From assembly GCA_015490115.1 (NCBI GenBank), contig WFYM01000212.1:1-23452 (forward strand): DNA of 23,452 nucleotides, in the 5' to 3' direction. The notes beneath the pieces were generated by a model that had not been told where the DNA came from, did no database searches, and saw only the letters and a list, made by a program, of their open reading frames with translations. The stretch is from Aquificaceae bacterium (GTDB lineage Bacteria > Aquificota > Aquificia > Aquificales > Aquificaceae). The position numbers were made by a program, and so were the translations under genes. Positions 8,569 to 15,641 of the stretch are shown in pieces; position 1 is the first letter of the stretch, and each line of letters begins with the position of its first letter.

Positions 8569-8911
8569 CTTAGCCCTCGCCCAGCCGAGGGCTGTCGTTG
8601 AGAAGACCATCGTGGACGTTGGGAAGGTGGTGAAGGGTGAGGTGATAAAGGTAGAGTTCAGGATCAAGAACGAGGGAAGCGAGGTCCTAAGGATAGGGGG
8701 CTTAACACCCGCCTGAACTATATGCACCAAAGCCTCCGCCAGTTCGGCGGAGATACCTCCGGGAGGCGAGGCGGTGATAAGGATGGAGGTGGACACGGGA
8801 TCGAGGGCTGTCTTCCCGGGGAGGATCCTGAAGACCTTGGAAGTTAGGACCAACGACCCGGAGAGACCTGTGATCATACTCGGCGTGAGGGGCGAGGTGG
8901 TGGTAAGATGA
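8531..8911 (+). CDS. DUF1573-domain protein, probable selenoprotein (UGA = Sec at residue 62)
   Basis: The frame from ATG 8531 (GGAGGTGA at 8517-8524) encodes a signal peptide (about 1-18) and the first half of a DUF1573 domain (DVGKVVKGEVIKVEFRIKNEGSE), then meets TGA at 8714-8716. Reading through, the same frame continues for 64 residues to TGA 8909-8911 and completes the domain (EIPPGGEAVI, then RTNDPERPVIILGVRGEV). DUF1573 proteins normally have Cys residues at exactly this point; here the pattern is Sec62-x-x-Cys65. The end of the read-through frame overlaps the next start as ATGA, like almost every junction in this operon, while stopping at 8716 would leave a 191-base gap. A hairpin consistent with a bacterial SECIS element follows. 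The gene overlaps the upstream one by 38 bases. Alternatives are a nonsense mutation or sequencing error. Confidence 0.8.
8714..8752 (+). promoter_or_regulatory. Candidate bacterial SECIS element with its UGA codon
   Basis: After TGA 8714-8716, bases 8734-8740 (CTCCGCC) and 8746-8752 (GGCGGAG) form a perfect 7-bp stem closed by the five-base loop AGTTC (8741-8745). The loop begins 25 bases after the UGA and contains GU; bacterial SECIS elements place an apical loop with a conserved G (often GU) roughly 16-37 nt after the UGA. The stem is strong enough to persist in a thermophile. Whether SelB recognises it cannot be judged here. Confidence 0.65.
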
Positions 8912-9885
8912 CGAGGAGAGACCTCCTGACCGCTCTCCCCTTTCTCTTCCTTTCTTTTTCTTTTTCGGGCGTGGACGACAGGAGGGTGAGGTCCGTCCAC
9001 CTTCGCATTACCCACTCGACCGAGATCCTAAGACCCATGAAGAGGGTAAGGATCTGGATACCCCTTCCAGCTTCCGACCGCTTCCAAAAGGTGGAGGAGC
9101 TAAAAGTCAGCTCCCCCCTCCCTTTCAGGATCACGGAAGAAAAGGTCTGGGGGAACAGGATGGTCTTCATAGAGGCGGGCAGGGTGGAGGAAGCCAAGAT
9201 CGAGGTCTCCTTCAGGATAAGGAGGTTTAGAGAAAGACCCGTCGAGGACAGGAGCATAAGGCGGGACCTTTGCCTCAAGCCCACGAGGTGGGAGGTCTGG
9301 GACAAAGAGATAGAGAGGTTCACGGACAGGGTGGTAGGCAGGGAAAAGGACCCGAGGAGGATAGCGAGGAGGCTCTTCGAGGCGATCTTGGAGAGGACCA
9401 AGCTCGTCGACGGTGTGTGCGGTATGGGGGTGAGCGTCCTTACATTCCAGCAGAAGATTGGAAGGTGCGACGAGTTCCACGCCCTCTTCAGGAGTTGTCT
9501 CATGTATAAGAATATTCCAGTCTCTTGGGAGGAGGGGCTTGTGCTACCTTACCCCTCCCGCATTAAGAAAAAAGATTCTTACGAGGCGGACTGCCTGAGG
9601 ACCATAAGCTGGGTTAGGTTCTACGACGGTAAGGTCTGGGTCCCCGTGGACCTTGCGGAGGCGAAGAGGAGACCGGATCTCAAAGACTTCTACTTCGGAA
9701 ACATACCGCCCAACAGAATAAGGCTCTCGAGGGGAAGGGATGTAAAGCTCGAACCTCCCCAAAAGGAAACGGTCAACATATTCGCTTACGCCCACGTTGA
9801 AGAGGAGGGTATCCCAGCAATATACGGACACCACTACAGGAACTTCCTCACATACGAGCTTCTCGGTATGGAGGTGGAAAGATGA
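8908..9885 (+). CDS. Exported transglutaminase-like (papain-fold) protein, catalytic His apparently replaced
   Basis: This 325-residue protein has a TRRDLL start followed by a hydrophobic stretch (about 8-20), a possible twin-arginine signal. The first half is beta-rich; residues about 150-250 resemble the transglutaminase core: GRCDEFHALF with candidate nucleophile Cys187, and WVRFYDGKVWVPVD ending in Asp248. In active family members a His-Ala-Trp precedes that strand; here the aligned residues are Ile233-Ser234-Trp235, so the catalytic His appears absent and the protein may bind rather than cut. It starts with an ATGA overlap on the DUF1573 frame and ends with one into the thioredoxin gene, which indicates tight coupling of the three. 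The function within nos is unknown. Confidence 0.7.
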   Translation: MTRRDLLTALPFLFLSFSFSGVDDRRVRSVHLRITHSTEILRPMKRVRIWIPLPASDRFQKVEELKVSSPLPFRITEEKVWGNRMVFIEAGRVEEAKIEVSFRIRRFRERPVEDRSIRRDLCLKPTRWEVWDKEIERFTDRVVGREKDPRRIARRLFEAILERTKLVDGVCGMGVSVLTFQQKIGRCDEFHALFRSCLMYKNIPVSWEEGLVLPYPSRIKKKDSYEADCLRTISWVRFYDGKVWVPVDLAEAKRRPDLKDFYFGNIPPNRIRLSRGRDVKLEPPQKETVNIFAYAHVEEEGIPAIYGHHYRNFLTYELLGMEVER

Positions 9886-10355
9886 AGCTCCTCCTGATCC
9901 TCCTCCTGACAACTATTTGCTTTGGCTCCGTTAAGGTGGGTGAGAAGGCTCCCACCTTCCCTCTCCTCGACGAGAACGACAGGAGGGTGGACTTCGGCAA
10001 GTTCATAGACAGACCCACGATAATATACTTCACCCACAACTCCTGCCACTACTGCACCCAGATAATAGCCTTCCTAAAGAGGGTCCACAAGAGATACGGG
10101 GAAAGGGTTAGGATCCTGACGATAAACGTTATGGCAAAGGACAGCAGGCTCGTGAAGGCTTACAAGAGGGCTTTCGACCTTCCTTTTCCTATGTTCGCGG
10201 GGAACGATCCTAAGCTCCTCAAAGCTTACGGGATCAACTTCGTCCCGGTCATAGTCTTCATAGACGGTAAGGGGATCGTGAGGAAGGTTGTCGAACACTA
10301 CATACTCGAAGAGGAGCTTGAGAGGAGCGTCAGGCTCATAATGGGGGCGGAATAA
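9882..10355 (+). CDS. TlpA/ResA-like periplasmic thioredoxin
   Basis: This 157-residue exported thioredoxin-fold protein has a signal peptide at about 1-15, the redox motif Cys55-His-Tyr-Cys58 after an IIYFTHNS strand, and a cis-Pro at 122 (FVPVIVF). It begins with KVGEKAPTFPLLD, the usual start of AhpC/TSA-TlpA domains. Such proteins reduce disulfides in apocytochromes, copper chaperones or copper centres. Here it is the last gene of the overlapping nos string (ATGA with the upstream gene) and follows a protein predicted to hold Sec-x-x-Cys, so that protein is a plausible partner. This link is inference. The next gene has its own promoter. Confidence 0.87.
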   Translation: MKLLLILLLTTICFGSVKVGEKAPTFPLLDENDRRVDFGKFIDRPTIIYFTHNSCHYCTQIIAFLKRVHKRYGERVRILTINVMAKDSRLVKAYKRAFDLPFPMFAGNDPKLLKAYGINFVPVIVFIDGKGIVRKVVEHYILEEELERSVRLIMGAE

Positions 10356-10378
10356 ATGACTTTCTCATCAGAAAATTT

Positions 10379-10387
10379 TGTTATAAT
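10379..10387 (+). promoter_or_regulatory. Extended -10 promoter for the 10413 cupredoxin gene
   Basis: TG-T-TATAAT (10379-10387) is a full match to an extended -10 element, in the AT-rich gap between the thioredoxin stop (10355) and ATG 10413. No good -35 box is visible, which is normal for extended -10 promoters. It would give the downstream cupredoxin and cytochrome genes expression independent of the nos operon. Confidence 0.55.
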
Positions 10388-10412
10388 AAAATCCCGCACA
10401 GGAGGTGGTGTC

Positions 10413-11141
10413 ATGAAAAACTTAAGCCTCAAAGTCCTCTGCATGTTTACATTTCTGAGCCTGTCGTCAGCTCTCGGTTACGAGGTGATCGAGGTAAAGA
10501 ACGGCGGTGTGATCAAGGGGAAGGTGAAAGCCGCGAAGAAATACAAGGACCCCATTTTGAAGATCACCAAGAACACCGACTACTGCGGAACGAGCAAGCC
10601 AGCCAGACTCTACGAGATAGCACCCGACCTCGGTCTCAAGAACGTCATAGTTGTGGTAAAGGACGTAAAGAGGGGCAAAGCTCCTCCCAAGAAGGACTGC
10701 GTTATAGACAACGTGGACTGCTACTTCGAACCTCTGGTTCAGGTCTGCTACAAGGTAAAGGGAGCTAAGTTCGTCTTTAAGAACAGCGATCCCTTCCTCC
10801 ACAACACCCACATAAACAAGATCCTAAAGAGCGGAAGGGAAAGGACAGCTTACAACCTCGCCCTCCCCAAGAAGGGTCAGGTGATAAGGAAGCCCATAAG
10901 GACGAGGGGACTGCACAGGGTAAAGTGCGACGCCCACGCTTGGATGTGGGGCTACGTTTACATCTCAAAGCACCCTTACGCGACGGTGACAAACGAAAAG
11001 GGTGAGTTCGAGATAAGGGACCTGCCCCCGGGTAAATACAAGGTCTGGTTCTGGCACCCGGGCATGAAAGAAGTTGTGAAGGAGGTGGAGGTAAAGCCGG
11101 GGAAGGTCACGAGCGTTAACGTGACCATGACCAAGAAGTGA
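10413..11141 (+). CDS. Secreted cupredoxin (type 1 copper) with carboxypeptidase-regulatory-like domain
   Basis: This 242-residue exported protein has a signal peptide at about 1-22, a cupredoxin region and a C-terminal CarboxypepD_reg-like domain (about 189-240, GEFEIRDLPPGKYKVWFWH). A type 1 copper site is suggested by H130 or H133 (FKNSDPFLHNTH) with Cys172-x2-His175-x2-Met178, the amicyanin-like spacing. Extra cysteines C58, C96, C103 and C112 could form disulfides. ATG 10413 is chosen over the upstream in-frame ATG 10356 because GGAGGTGG (10401-10408) precedes it and the protein then starts with its signal peptide. It is the paralogue of the 7849-8568 protein, which lacks the Cys. It may carry electrons between the cytochromes and NosZ or the bd-like complex, or store copper. 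Confidence 0.82.
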   Translation: MKNLSLKVLCMFTFLSLSSALGYEVIEVKNGGVIKGKVKAAKKYKDPILKITKNTDYCGTSKPARLYEIAPDLGLKNVIVVVKDVKRGKAPPKKDCVIDNVDCYFEPLVQVCYKVKGAKFVFKNSDPFLHNTHINKILKSGRERTAYNLALPKKGQVIRKPIRTRGLHRVKCDAHAWMWGYVYISKHPYATVTNEKGEFEIRDLPPGKYKVWFWHPGMKEVVKEVEVKPGKVTSVNVTMTKK

Positions 11142-11154
11142 TGGGGTGGGAAAG

Positions 11155-12879
11155 ATGGGAAAGGTCTACTTGGGAGTTCTCAAAGGTCTCCTCAAGATAA
11201 CCCTCATACTGCTCGCCGGCTTCGGGGTCCTCTACCTCCTGAAGAACATACTCCCTCCCGCTGAAGACGGCTACAGGCAGTTCCCCGTTCTCGGCTCGAG
11301 GGTGTGGGTCTGGGTAGTCGCCCAGCTCCACCTCAACTTCGCAGCCTTCGTCCTCGGCGTCCCCATATTCACCGTAGCTATGGAGTTCATAGGCTGGAGG
11401 AAGAAGGACGAGAGGCTCGACAGGATAGCCCACGACTTCGCAAAGCTCTTTACCTTGGCATACACACTCACTGCGGTCCTCGGCGCTGTCCTTATGGTCA
11501 GCCTCCCTATCTTATACCCCAAGTTCATAGACTATTTGGTGAAGATACTGGGTCCCACATGGTGGGTCTACATAGGTCTTATGTATCTTGAGGTTCTCTT
11601 TTGCTACCTCTACTTCTACACTTGGGGGAAGATAGGGAAGGGGACCCACATACTCCTCGGTGTTCTTTTGAACGTCTTCGGGACGCTTCTGCTTCTGGTT
11701 CCGAACGCTTGGATAGGATTCATGACTACTCCGGGTGGCGTGACCGAAACGGGAGAACTTGTGAACAGGTGGGAGGCGATAAACACCTACATGTGGATAC
11801 CCCTGTTCCTGCACAGGCTCGTTGCAAACGTTGTCTTCGGTGCGGGTCTCGGAGCAGCTTACGCAGCTTACAGGTTCATAACGGCGAAGACCCCCGAAGA
11901 AAGAGCCTACTACGACTGGATGGGGTACATATCCTCTTTGATAGCCATAGGCTTCCTCGTGATACTCCCGCCGATAGGCTACCTACTTGGTGTCGAGATA
12001 TACGCCTTCAACGAGCAGATGGGTATACAGCTGATGGGAGGTTTCTACGCTTGGCTCTGGGTTATGCAGGCGATCCTGATAGGCGCGATCCTGCTCTTTG
12101 TGAACTACTACCTCTGGGTCTCGCTTAACAAGATGCCGGGAGGTGAGAGGTATTTCAAATACGTCAAGTTCCTTTTCGTTATCGTCATCCTCGGCTACGC
12201 GGTCTGGCTCACACCCCACAGCGTAGCCCTCAGCCTCGAAGAGGCGAGGAGGATAGGTGCATACCACCCATTCCTCGGGAAGCTCGGTGTAATGGCTGCG
12301 AAGAACACGGCTGTGACGATATCTTTCTTGGCTACTTTCCTCAGCTACGAGATATTCAGGCTCAGCAACAAGGAACCTACCGTCTCTTGGGCTGGTATAG
12401 GCAAAGCCTTGAGGGTAATAATAATGGTCGGCTCCTCTTTGGCACTCATAGGACTCGGTGTTTACAGCTACATGGTCCCCGCGGTTGTCAGGGTCAAGGT
12501 CCTCTCACCCATCCAGTTCGGTATATTCTTCGCGACCTTAATAGTCCTCTACATCCTCGACACGCTCATGTATAGGAACGCAAAAGTCATAGGTGAGCCG
12601 AGGTGGGGTCAGATGCCAGAGAGGTCCCAATACGCTTTGATAGCCATGATGGTCACCTTCACATGGCTCATGGGACTCATGGGATACATAAGGTCGGGGG
12701 GAAGACAGTACTGGCACGTTTACGGGATAATGAAGGACACGAGTCCCGACGCGTATCTTCCGACCCACGGCTTTGCCTGCTTAGTTATCTCCGCCGTGAC
12801 GCTCATCTTCTTCGCCCTCATAGCTTCCCTCTTCTGGAGCGTGATGAGATACGAGCGCTTAGGAGGGGAGAGAGCATGA
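11155..12879 (+). CDS. Cytochrome bd oxidase subunit I (CydA)-like polytopic membrane protein
   Basis: The protein has 574 residues with about 14 hydrophobic segments, more than the nine of classical CydA. The N-terminal membrane part resembles CydA-family proteins (RVWVWVVAQLHLNFAAFVLG, with a His in the position of an axial heme ligand). Other His residues in or near membrane segments (PLFLHRL, LTPHSV) could bind heme. No CydB follows; instead three c-type cytochrome genes do, so it may form a quinol- or cytochrome-linked complex unlike standard bd oxidase. Similar bd-like proteins beside cytochromes c are known from nitrite oxidisers, which is recollection and not shown here. ATG 11155 is preferred to GTG 11146; only a weak GGGTGGG site is present. 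Its stop overlaps the next ATG (ATGA). Confidence 0.75.
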   Translation: MGKVYLGVLKGLLKITLILLAGFGVLYLLKNILPPAEDGYRQFPVLGSRVWVWVVAQLHLNFAAFVLGVPIFTVAMEFIGWRKKDERLDRIAHDFAKLFTLAYTLTAVLGAVLMVSLPILYPKFIDYLVKILGPTWWVYIGLMYLEVLFCYLYFYTWGKIGKGTHILLGVLLNVFGTLLLLVPNAWIGFMTTPGGVTETGELVNRWEAINTYMWIPLFLHRLVANVVFGAGLGAAYAAYRFITAKTPEERAYYDWMGYISSLIAIGFLVILPPIGYLLGVEIYAFNEQMGIQLMGGFYAWLWVMQAILIGAILLFVNYYLWVSLNKMPGGERYFKYVKFLFVIVILGYAVWLTPHSVALSLEEARRIGAYHPFLGKLGVMAAKNTAVTISFLATFLSYEIFRLSNKEPTVSWAGIGKALRVIIMVGSSLALIGLGVYSYMVPAVVRVKVLSPIQFGIFFATLIVLYILDTLMYRNAKVIGEPRWGQMPERSQYALIAMMVTFTWLMGLMGYIRSGGRQYWHVYGIMKDTSPDAYLPTHGFACLVISAVTLIFFALIASLFWSVMRYERLGGERA

Positions 12880-13385
12880 GCGGGGTAATCAGACTCGTTA
12901 TAGTGGTCCTCGCCATAAACGGCTTCTTCACTTACATAGGTCTCTTCCTGCTTCCCCAAGCTGAGTCCCACCCTCCCAAGGAGGTGAAGATAGAGGAAGG
13001 TATAACGGTTGAAGAGCTTATCGAGATAGGGAAGAACATAGTCTTCGGGAAGGGGCAGTGTATGGTTTGCCACCCGGTCAAGGAAGAGACCGGTATGAGG
13101 GCGCCCGCCATATCCACAATAGGTGCGCTCATGGAGAGGGAGGCGAAGGAGAGGGGGATACCTTTTGAAGAACACGTCTTCGAAGCCCTCGTCGCTCCCG
13201 GAAACTACGTCTCCGAAGGTTTTGCAAACATAATGCCACCTGTCCACAAACCTCCGATAGGTCTCACGAAGGAGGAGATAGTCGCCGTCGCAGCCTACCT
13301 CCAGAGCAACGGTTCTAAGGTGACCATAACCTTCCCCGAATCCCTCAAGATCCTCGAGGAGGTCCTCAAAAAAACGGGAGGTTGA
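12876..13385 (+). CDS. Membrane-anchored monoheme cytochrome c
   Basis: This 169-residue protein has one N-terminal membrane anchor (about 5-26) and one heme motif, Cys62-Met-Val-Cys-His66; Met120 (NIMPP) is the likely sixth ligand. The heme domain faces the periplasm. A strong AGGAGGGGAG (12861-12870) precedes ATG 12876, which overlaps the stop of the CydA-like gene (ATGA), and the next gene follows 3 bases after its stop. The context makes it a redox subunit of the bd-like complex. Confidence 0.88.
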   Translation: MSGVIRLVIVVLAINGFFTYIGLFLLPQAESHPPKEVKIEEGITVEELIEIGKNIVFGKGQCMVCHPVKEETGMRAPAISTIGALMEREAKERGIPFEEHVFEALVAPGNYVSEGFANIMPPVHKPPIGLTKEEIVAVAAYLQSNGSKVTITFPESLKILEEVLKKTGG

Positions 13386-13388
13386 GCT

Positions 13389-14198
13389 ATGGAAGGATAC
13401 ATATATCCGGTAATACTCGGAGCTGGACTCCTTGTGTTCTTAGCTTCCCTCCTCAAGAGGTCACCCCTCTTCCAGTTCTTCGGTCTCCTGATAGCTATAT
13501 ACGGGGCTTTAAAGAGCGTCGGTCTCTTCATGCCCCCTCTCCCTAACCAGGTGGTCCTGATGTACATGGCTCTTGCGGTCTTCGGGCTTCTGATTTACTA
13601 CTCCATACAGGAGGAGACCTTCCAGAGGTTCTTGGCGCCCATAAAGGCTGTCCTCGGAAGGGAAGACCTCAAGGTCCAGAGGTTCATCATAGTTTACCTT
13701 GGGATACCCCTGCTCCTTTCCTACCTCGTATACAGCTGGGTGAAGCCAAAATACGTCCCCCCTGTCTCGCCGAGGATAGTCCACCCGGAACCTCCCATAC
13801 AGATAGACTTCAAGGGGAAGACCATAAGGATCCTCGGTCTTGAGAACCCCCTCAGAAAAGAAACGGACAAGCTGAAGGAGTATCTCGAGGAGGGAAAGAG
13901 GATATACTACCAGAACTGCTTCTTCTGTCACGGGGACGACCTCGACGGGAACGGCATATTCGCTGACGCTTTCAACCCGAGACCCTTACCTTTCAGGGGA
14001 ACGGACACGATAGCCCAGCTCCCCGAGTCCTTCGTCTTCTGGAGGATAGCGAAGGGTTGGAAGGGACTCCCAGACGGTTCAACACCTTGGGATTCAGCTA
14101 TGCCCTCCTTTGAAGACCTCGGACTCTCCGAGGAGGACATCTGGAAGGTGATCCTATACATCTACGAGGCTTCGGGCAACAAGCCGAGGACTTGGTGA
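13389..14198 (+). CDS. Membrane cytochrome c with four N-terminal membrane segments
   Basis: The 269-residue protein has hydrophobic segments at about 5-22, 27-46, 53-71 and 98-117, followed by a periplasmic cytochrome c domain with Cys177-Phe-Phe-Cys-His181 and a late Ser-Ala-Met-Pro segment giving the probable Met ligand. The small multi-helix anchor before a class I cytochrome is unusual and suggests a fixed subunit of a membrane complex. GGGAGG at 13377-13382 gives the start. It sits between the monoheme and diheme cytochrome genes of the same transcription unit. The membrane part was not recognised as a known family. Confidence 0.85.
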   Translation: MEGYIYPVILGAGLLVFLASLLKRSPLFQFFGLLIAIYGALKSVGLFMPPLPNQVVLMYMALAVFGLLIYYSIQEETFQRFLAPIKAVLGREDLKVQRFIIVYLGIPLLLSYLVYSWVKPKYVPPVSPRIVHPEPPIQIDFKGKTIRILGLENPLRKETDKLKEYLEEGKRIYYQNCFFCHGDDLDGNGIFADAFNPRPLPFRGTDTIAQLPESFVFWRIAKGWKGLPDGSTPWDSAMPSFEDLGLSEEDIWKVILYIYEASGNKPRTW

Positions 14199-14210
14199 GG
14201 AGGTGGTGGG

Positions 14211-15641
14211 ATGTTATACATTCTCGTGATACTCGCTGTAGCTATGGGCTTTTCCGCCAACGTAGAGAACGGGAAGAGGATATACGACGAGTGGTGCGCC
14301 CAGTGTCACGGCTACGAGGGTGACGGGAAGGGCTACGCTGAGAACTTCTCCTTTCCAAAGCCGAGGGACTTCACCGTAGGAGTTTACAAGTTCAAGACTA
14401 CAGCCTCCGGTATGCCACCCCTCGACGAGGACATAGCCAGAACCATAAGGGAGGGTCTCCACGGAACCACAATGCCCGGCTGGAAGAGGCTGAGCGATGA
14501 AGACATAAGGGACCTCGTCGCATACCTCAAGACCTTCGCTGAGGACGCCTTCGAGGACATGGAGGAGGTGGAGGTCATAAAGGTGGATTCGATCCCCAAG
14601 TGCGACGAGAGGATGGTAAAACTCGGAAAGGAGCTTTACCACGGGGAGGCGAAGTGCATAGACTGTCACGGGAAAGCCGGAAGGGGGGACGGGGAGAAGA
14701 TATGGGAGCCTAAGTTCAAAGACGACTGGGGAAACAAGATATATCCGGTGAACCACACCCACCCTTGGGAGTTCAGGAGGGGAACCTCGCTCAAGGACAT
14801 ATACATCACCATAACGGGAGGTATAGACGGGACTCCCATGACCTCCTACCAAGACTCCCTCACGGACGAGCAGAGGTGGGCTATAGCCTGCTACGTGAGG
14901 ACCCTATTCTTAGAGAGGAGGCTCGGACCCTCCATAAGGTTCGTAAAGGTGGACAAGATCCCCGAAGGTCCCAAGGACCCTATATGGGATCAGGTGGAAT
15001 ACCTCGACCTTCCTATGGCTGGGCAGGTTACCATAGAGCCGAGGAACTTCACACCTGTCCTCACGAACGTTAGGGTAAGGGGCGTCTACACCTCCGAGGA
15101 GGTGGCGATCCTACTCGAGTGGTCGGACAGGAAGAAGAACACGGGGGAAGACGGTCTCCCCCCTGACGTCGTCTACCTCAAGTTTCCTCAGAAGATCCAA
15201 GAGGGACCCGAAAAGCCCCACTTTATCATAGGTGACAGGAAGAGGGCTATGTACGTGTGGAGGTGGAGTGCGGCGGAGGAGGGTGCGAAGGAGTTCATAG
15301 CTAAAGGTCCCGACAGGATCAAGTATCAGGAAAGGAGCGACGTGAGGGTTTCTTACTTCTACGAGAACGGACTCTACAGGGTAATGTTCGTTAGAAAGCT
15401 GAGGACGGGGGACCCTGAGGACCCTTCCTTCGAGCCGGGAAGGTTCATACCCTTCGCTGTCTCCGTCTTCGACGGTCAGGAGGGTGAGATGGAACCCGTA
15501 AAGGGGACCGTCTCCGCTTGGTATTACCTCATACTCGAACCACCGACACCCCTGAAAGTTTACATCCTGCCGCCCGCGGTCTTTTTACTTTCCCTCGGAG
15601 CTGGGATATACCTCCACAGGAGGCTGAGGGGCGAGTATTGA
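14211..15641 (+). CDS. Diheme cytochrome c fused to an ethylbenzene-dehydrogenase-gamma-like domain
   Basis: This 476-residue protein has a signal peptide (about 1-15) and two cytochrome c domains (Cys29-Ala-Gln-Cys-His33 and Cys149-Ile-Asp-Cys-His153) closely related to the whole protein at 248-1039, including a shared SYQDSLTDE segment. Residues about 245-450 look like the beta-rich heme-b domain of type II DMSO-reductase gamma subunits (EbdC/NxrC type; assigned from general pattern, moderate certainty). A C-terminal anchor lies at about 453-470 with a basic tail. GAGGAGGTGG (14197-14206) precedes ATG 14211. The last 57 bases overlap apbE on the opposite strand. It ends the CydA-like/cytochrome transcription unit and could link that complex to NosZ or to the molybdoenzyme at the right edge. 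Confidence 0.83.
   Translation: MLYILVILAVAMGFSANVENGKRIYDEWCAQCHGYEGDGKGYAENFSFPKPRDFTVGVYKFKTTASGMPPLDEDIARTIREGLHGTTMPGWKRLSDEDIRDLVAYLKTFAEDAFEDMEEVEVIKVDSIPKCDERMVKLGKELYHGEAKCIDCHGKAGRGDGEKIWEPKFKDDWGNKIYPVNHTHPWEFRRGTSLKDIYITITGGIDGTPMTSYQDSLTDEQRWAIACYVRTLFLERRLGPSIRFVKVDKIPEGPKDPIWDQVEYLDLPMAGQVTIEPRNFTPVLTNVRVRGVYTSEEVAILLEWSDRKKNTGEDGLPPDVVYLKFPQKIQEGPEKPHFIIGDRKRAMYVWRWSAAEEGAKEFIAKGPDRIKYQERSDVRVSYFYENGLYRVMFVRKLRTGDPEDPSFEPGRFIPFAVSVFDGQEGEMEPVKGTVSAWYYLILEPPTPLKVYILPPAVFLLSLGAGIYLHRRLRGEY

Noticed and set aside
8531..8716. Treating the DUF1573 gene as a short complete 61-residue protein or a pseudogene
   Set aside because: The frame after the TGA completes the domain without further damage, ends in an ATGA overlap with the next gene, and the TGA is followed by a SECIS-like hairpin.
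8756..8766. Second hairpin CCTCC-G-GGAGG as the SECIS element
   Set aside because: Its loop is too small for a stable hairpin, and it lies about 40 bases from the UGA, beyond the usual distance.
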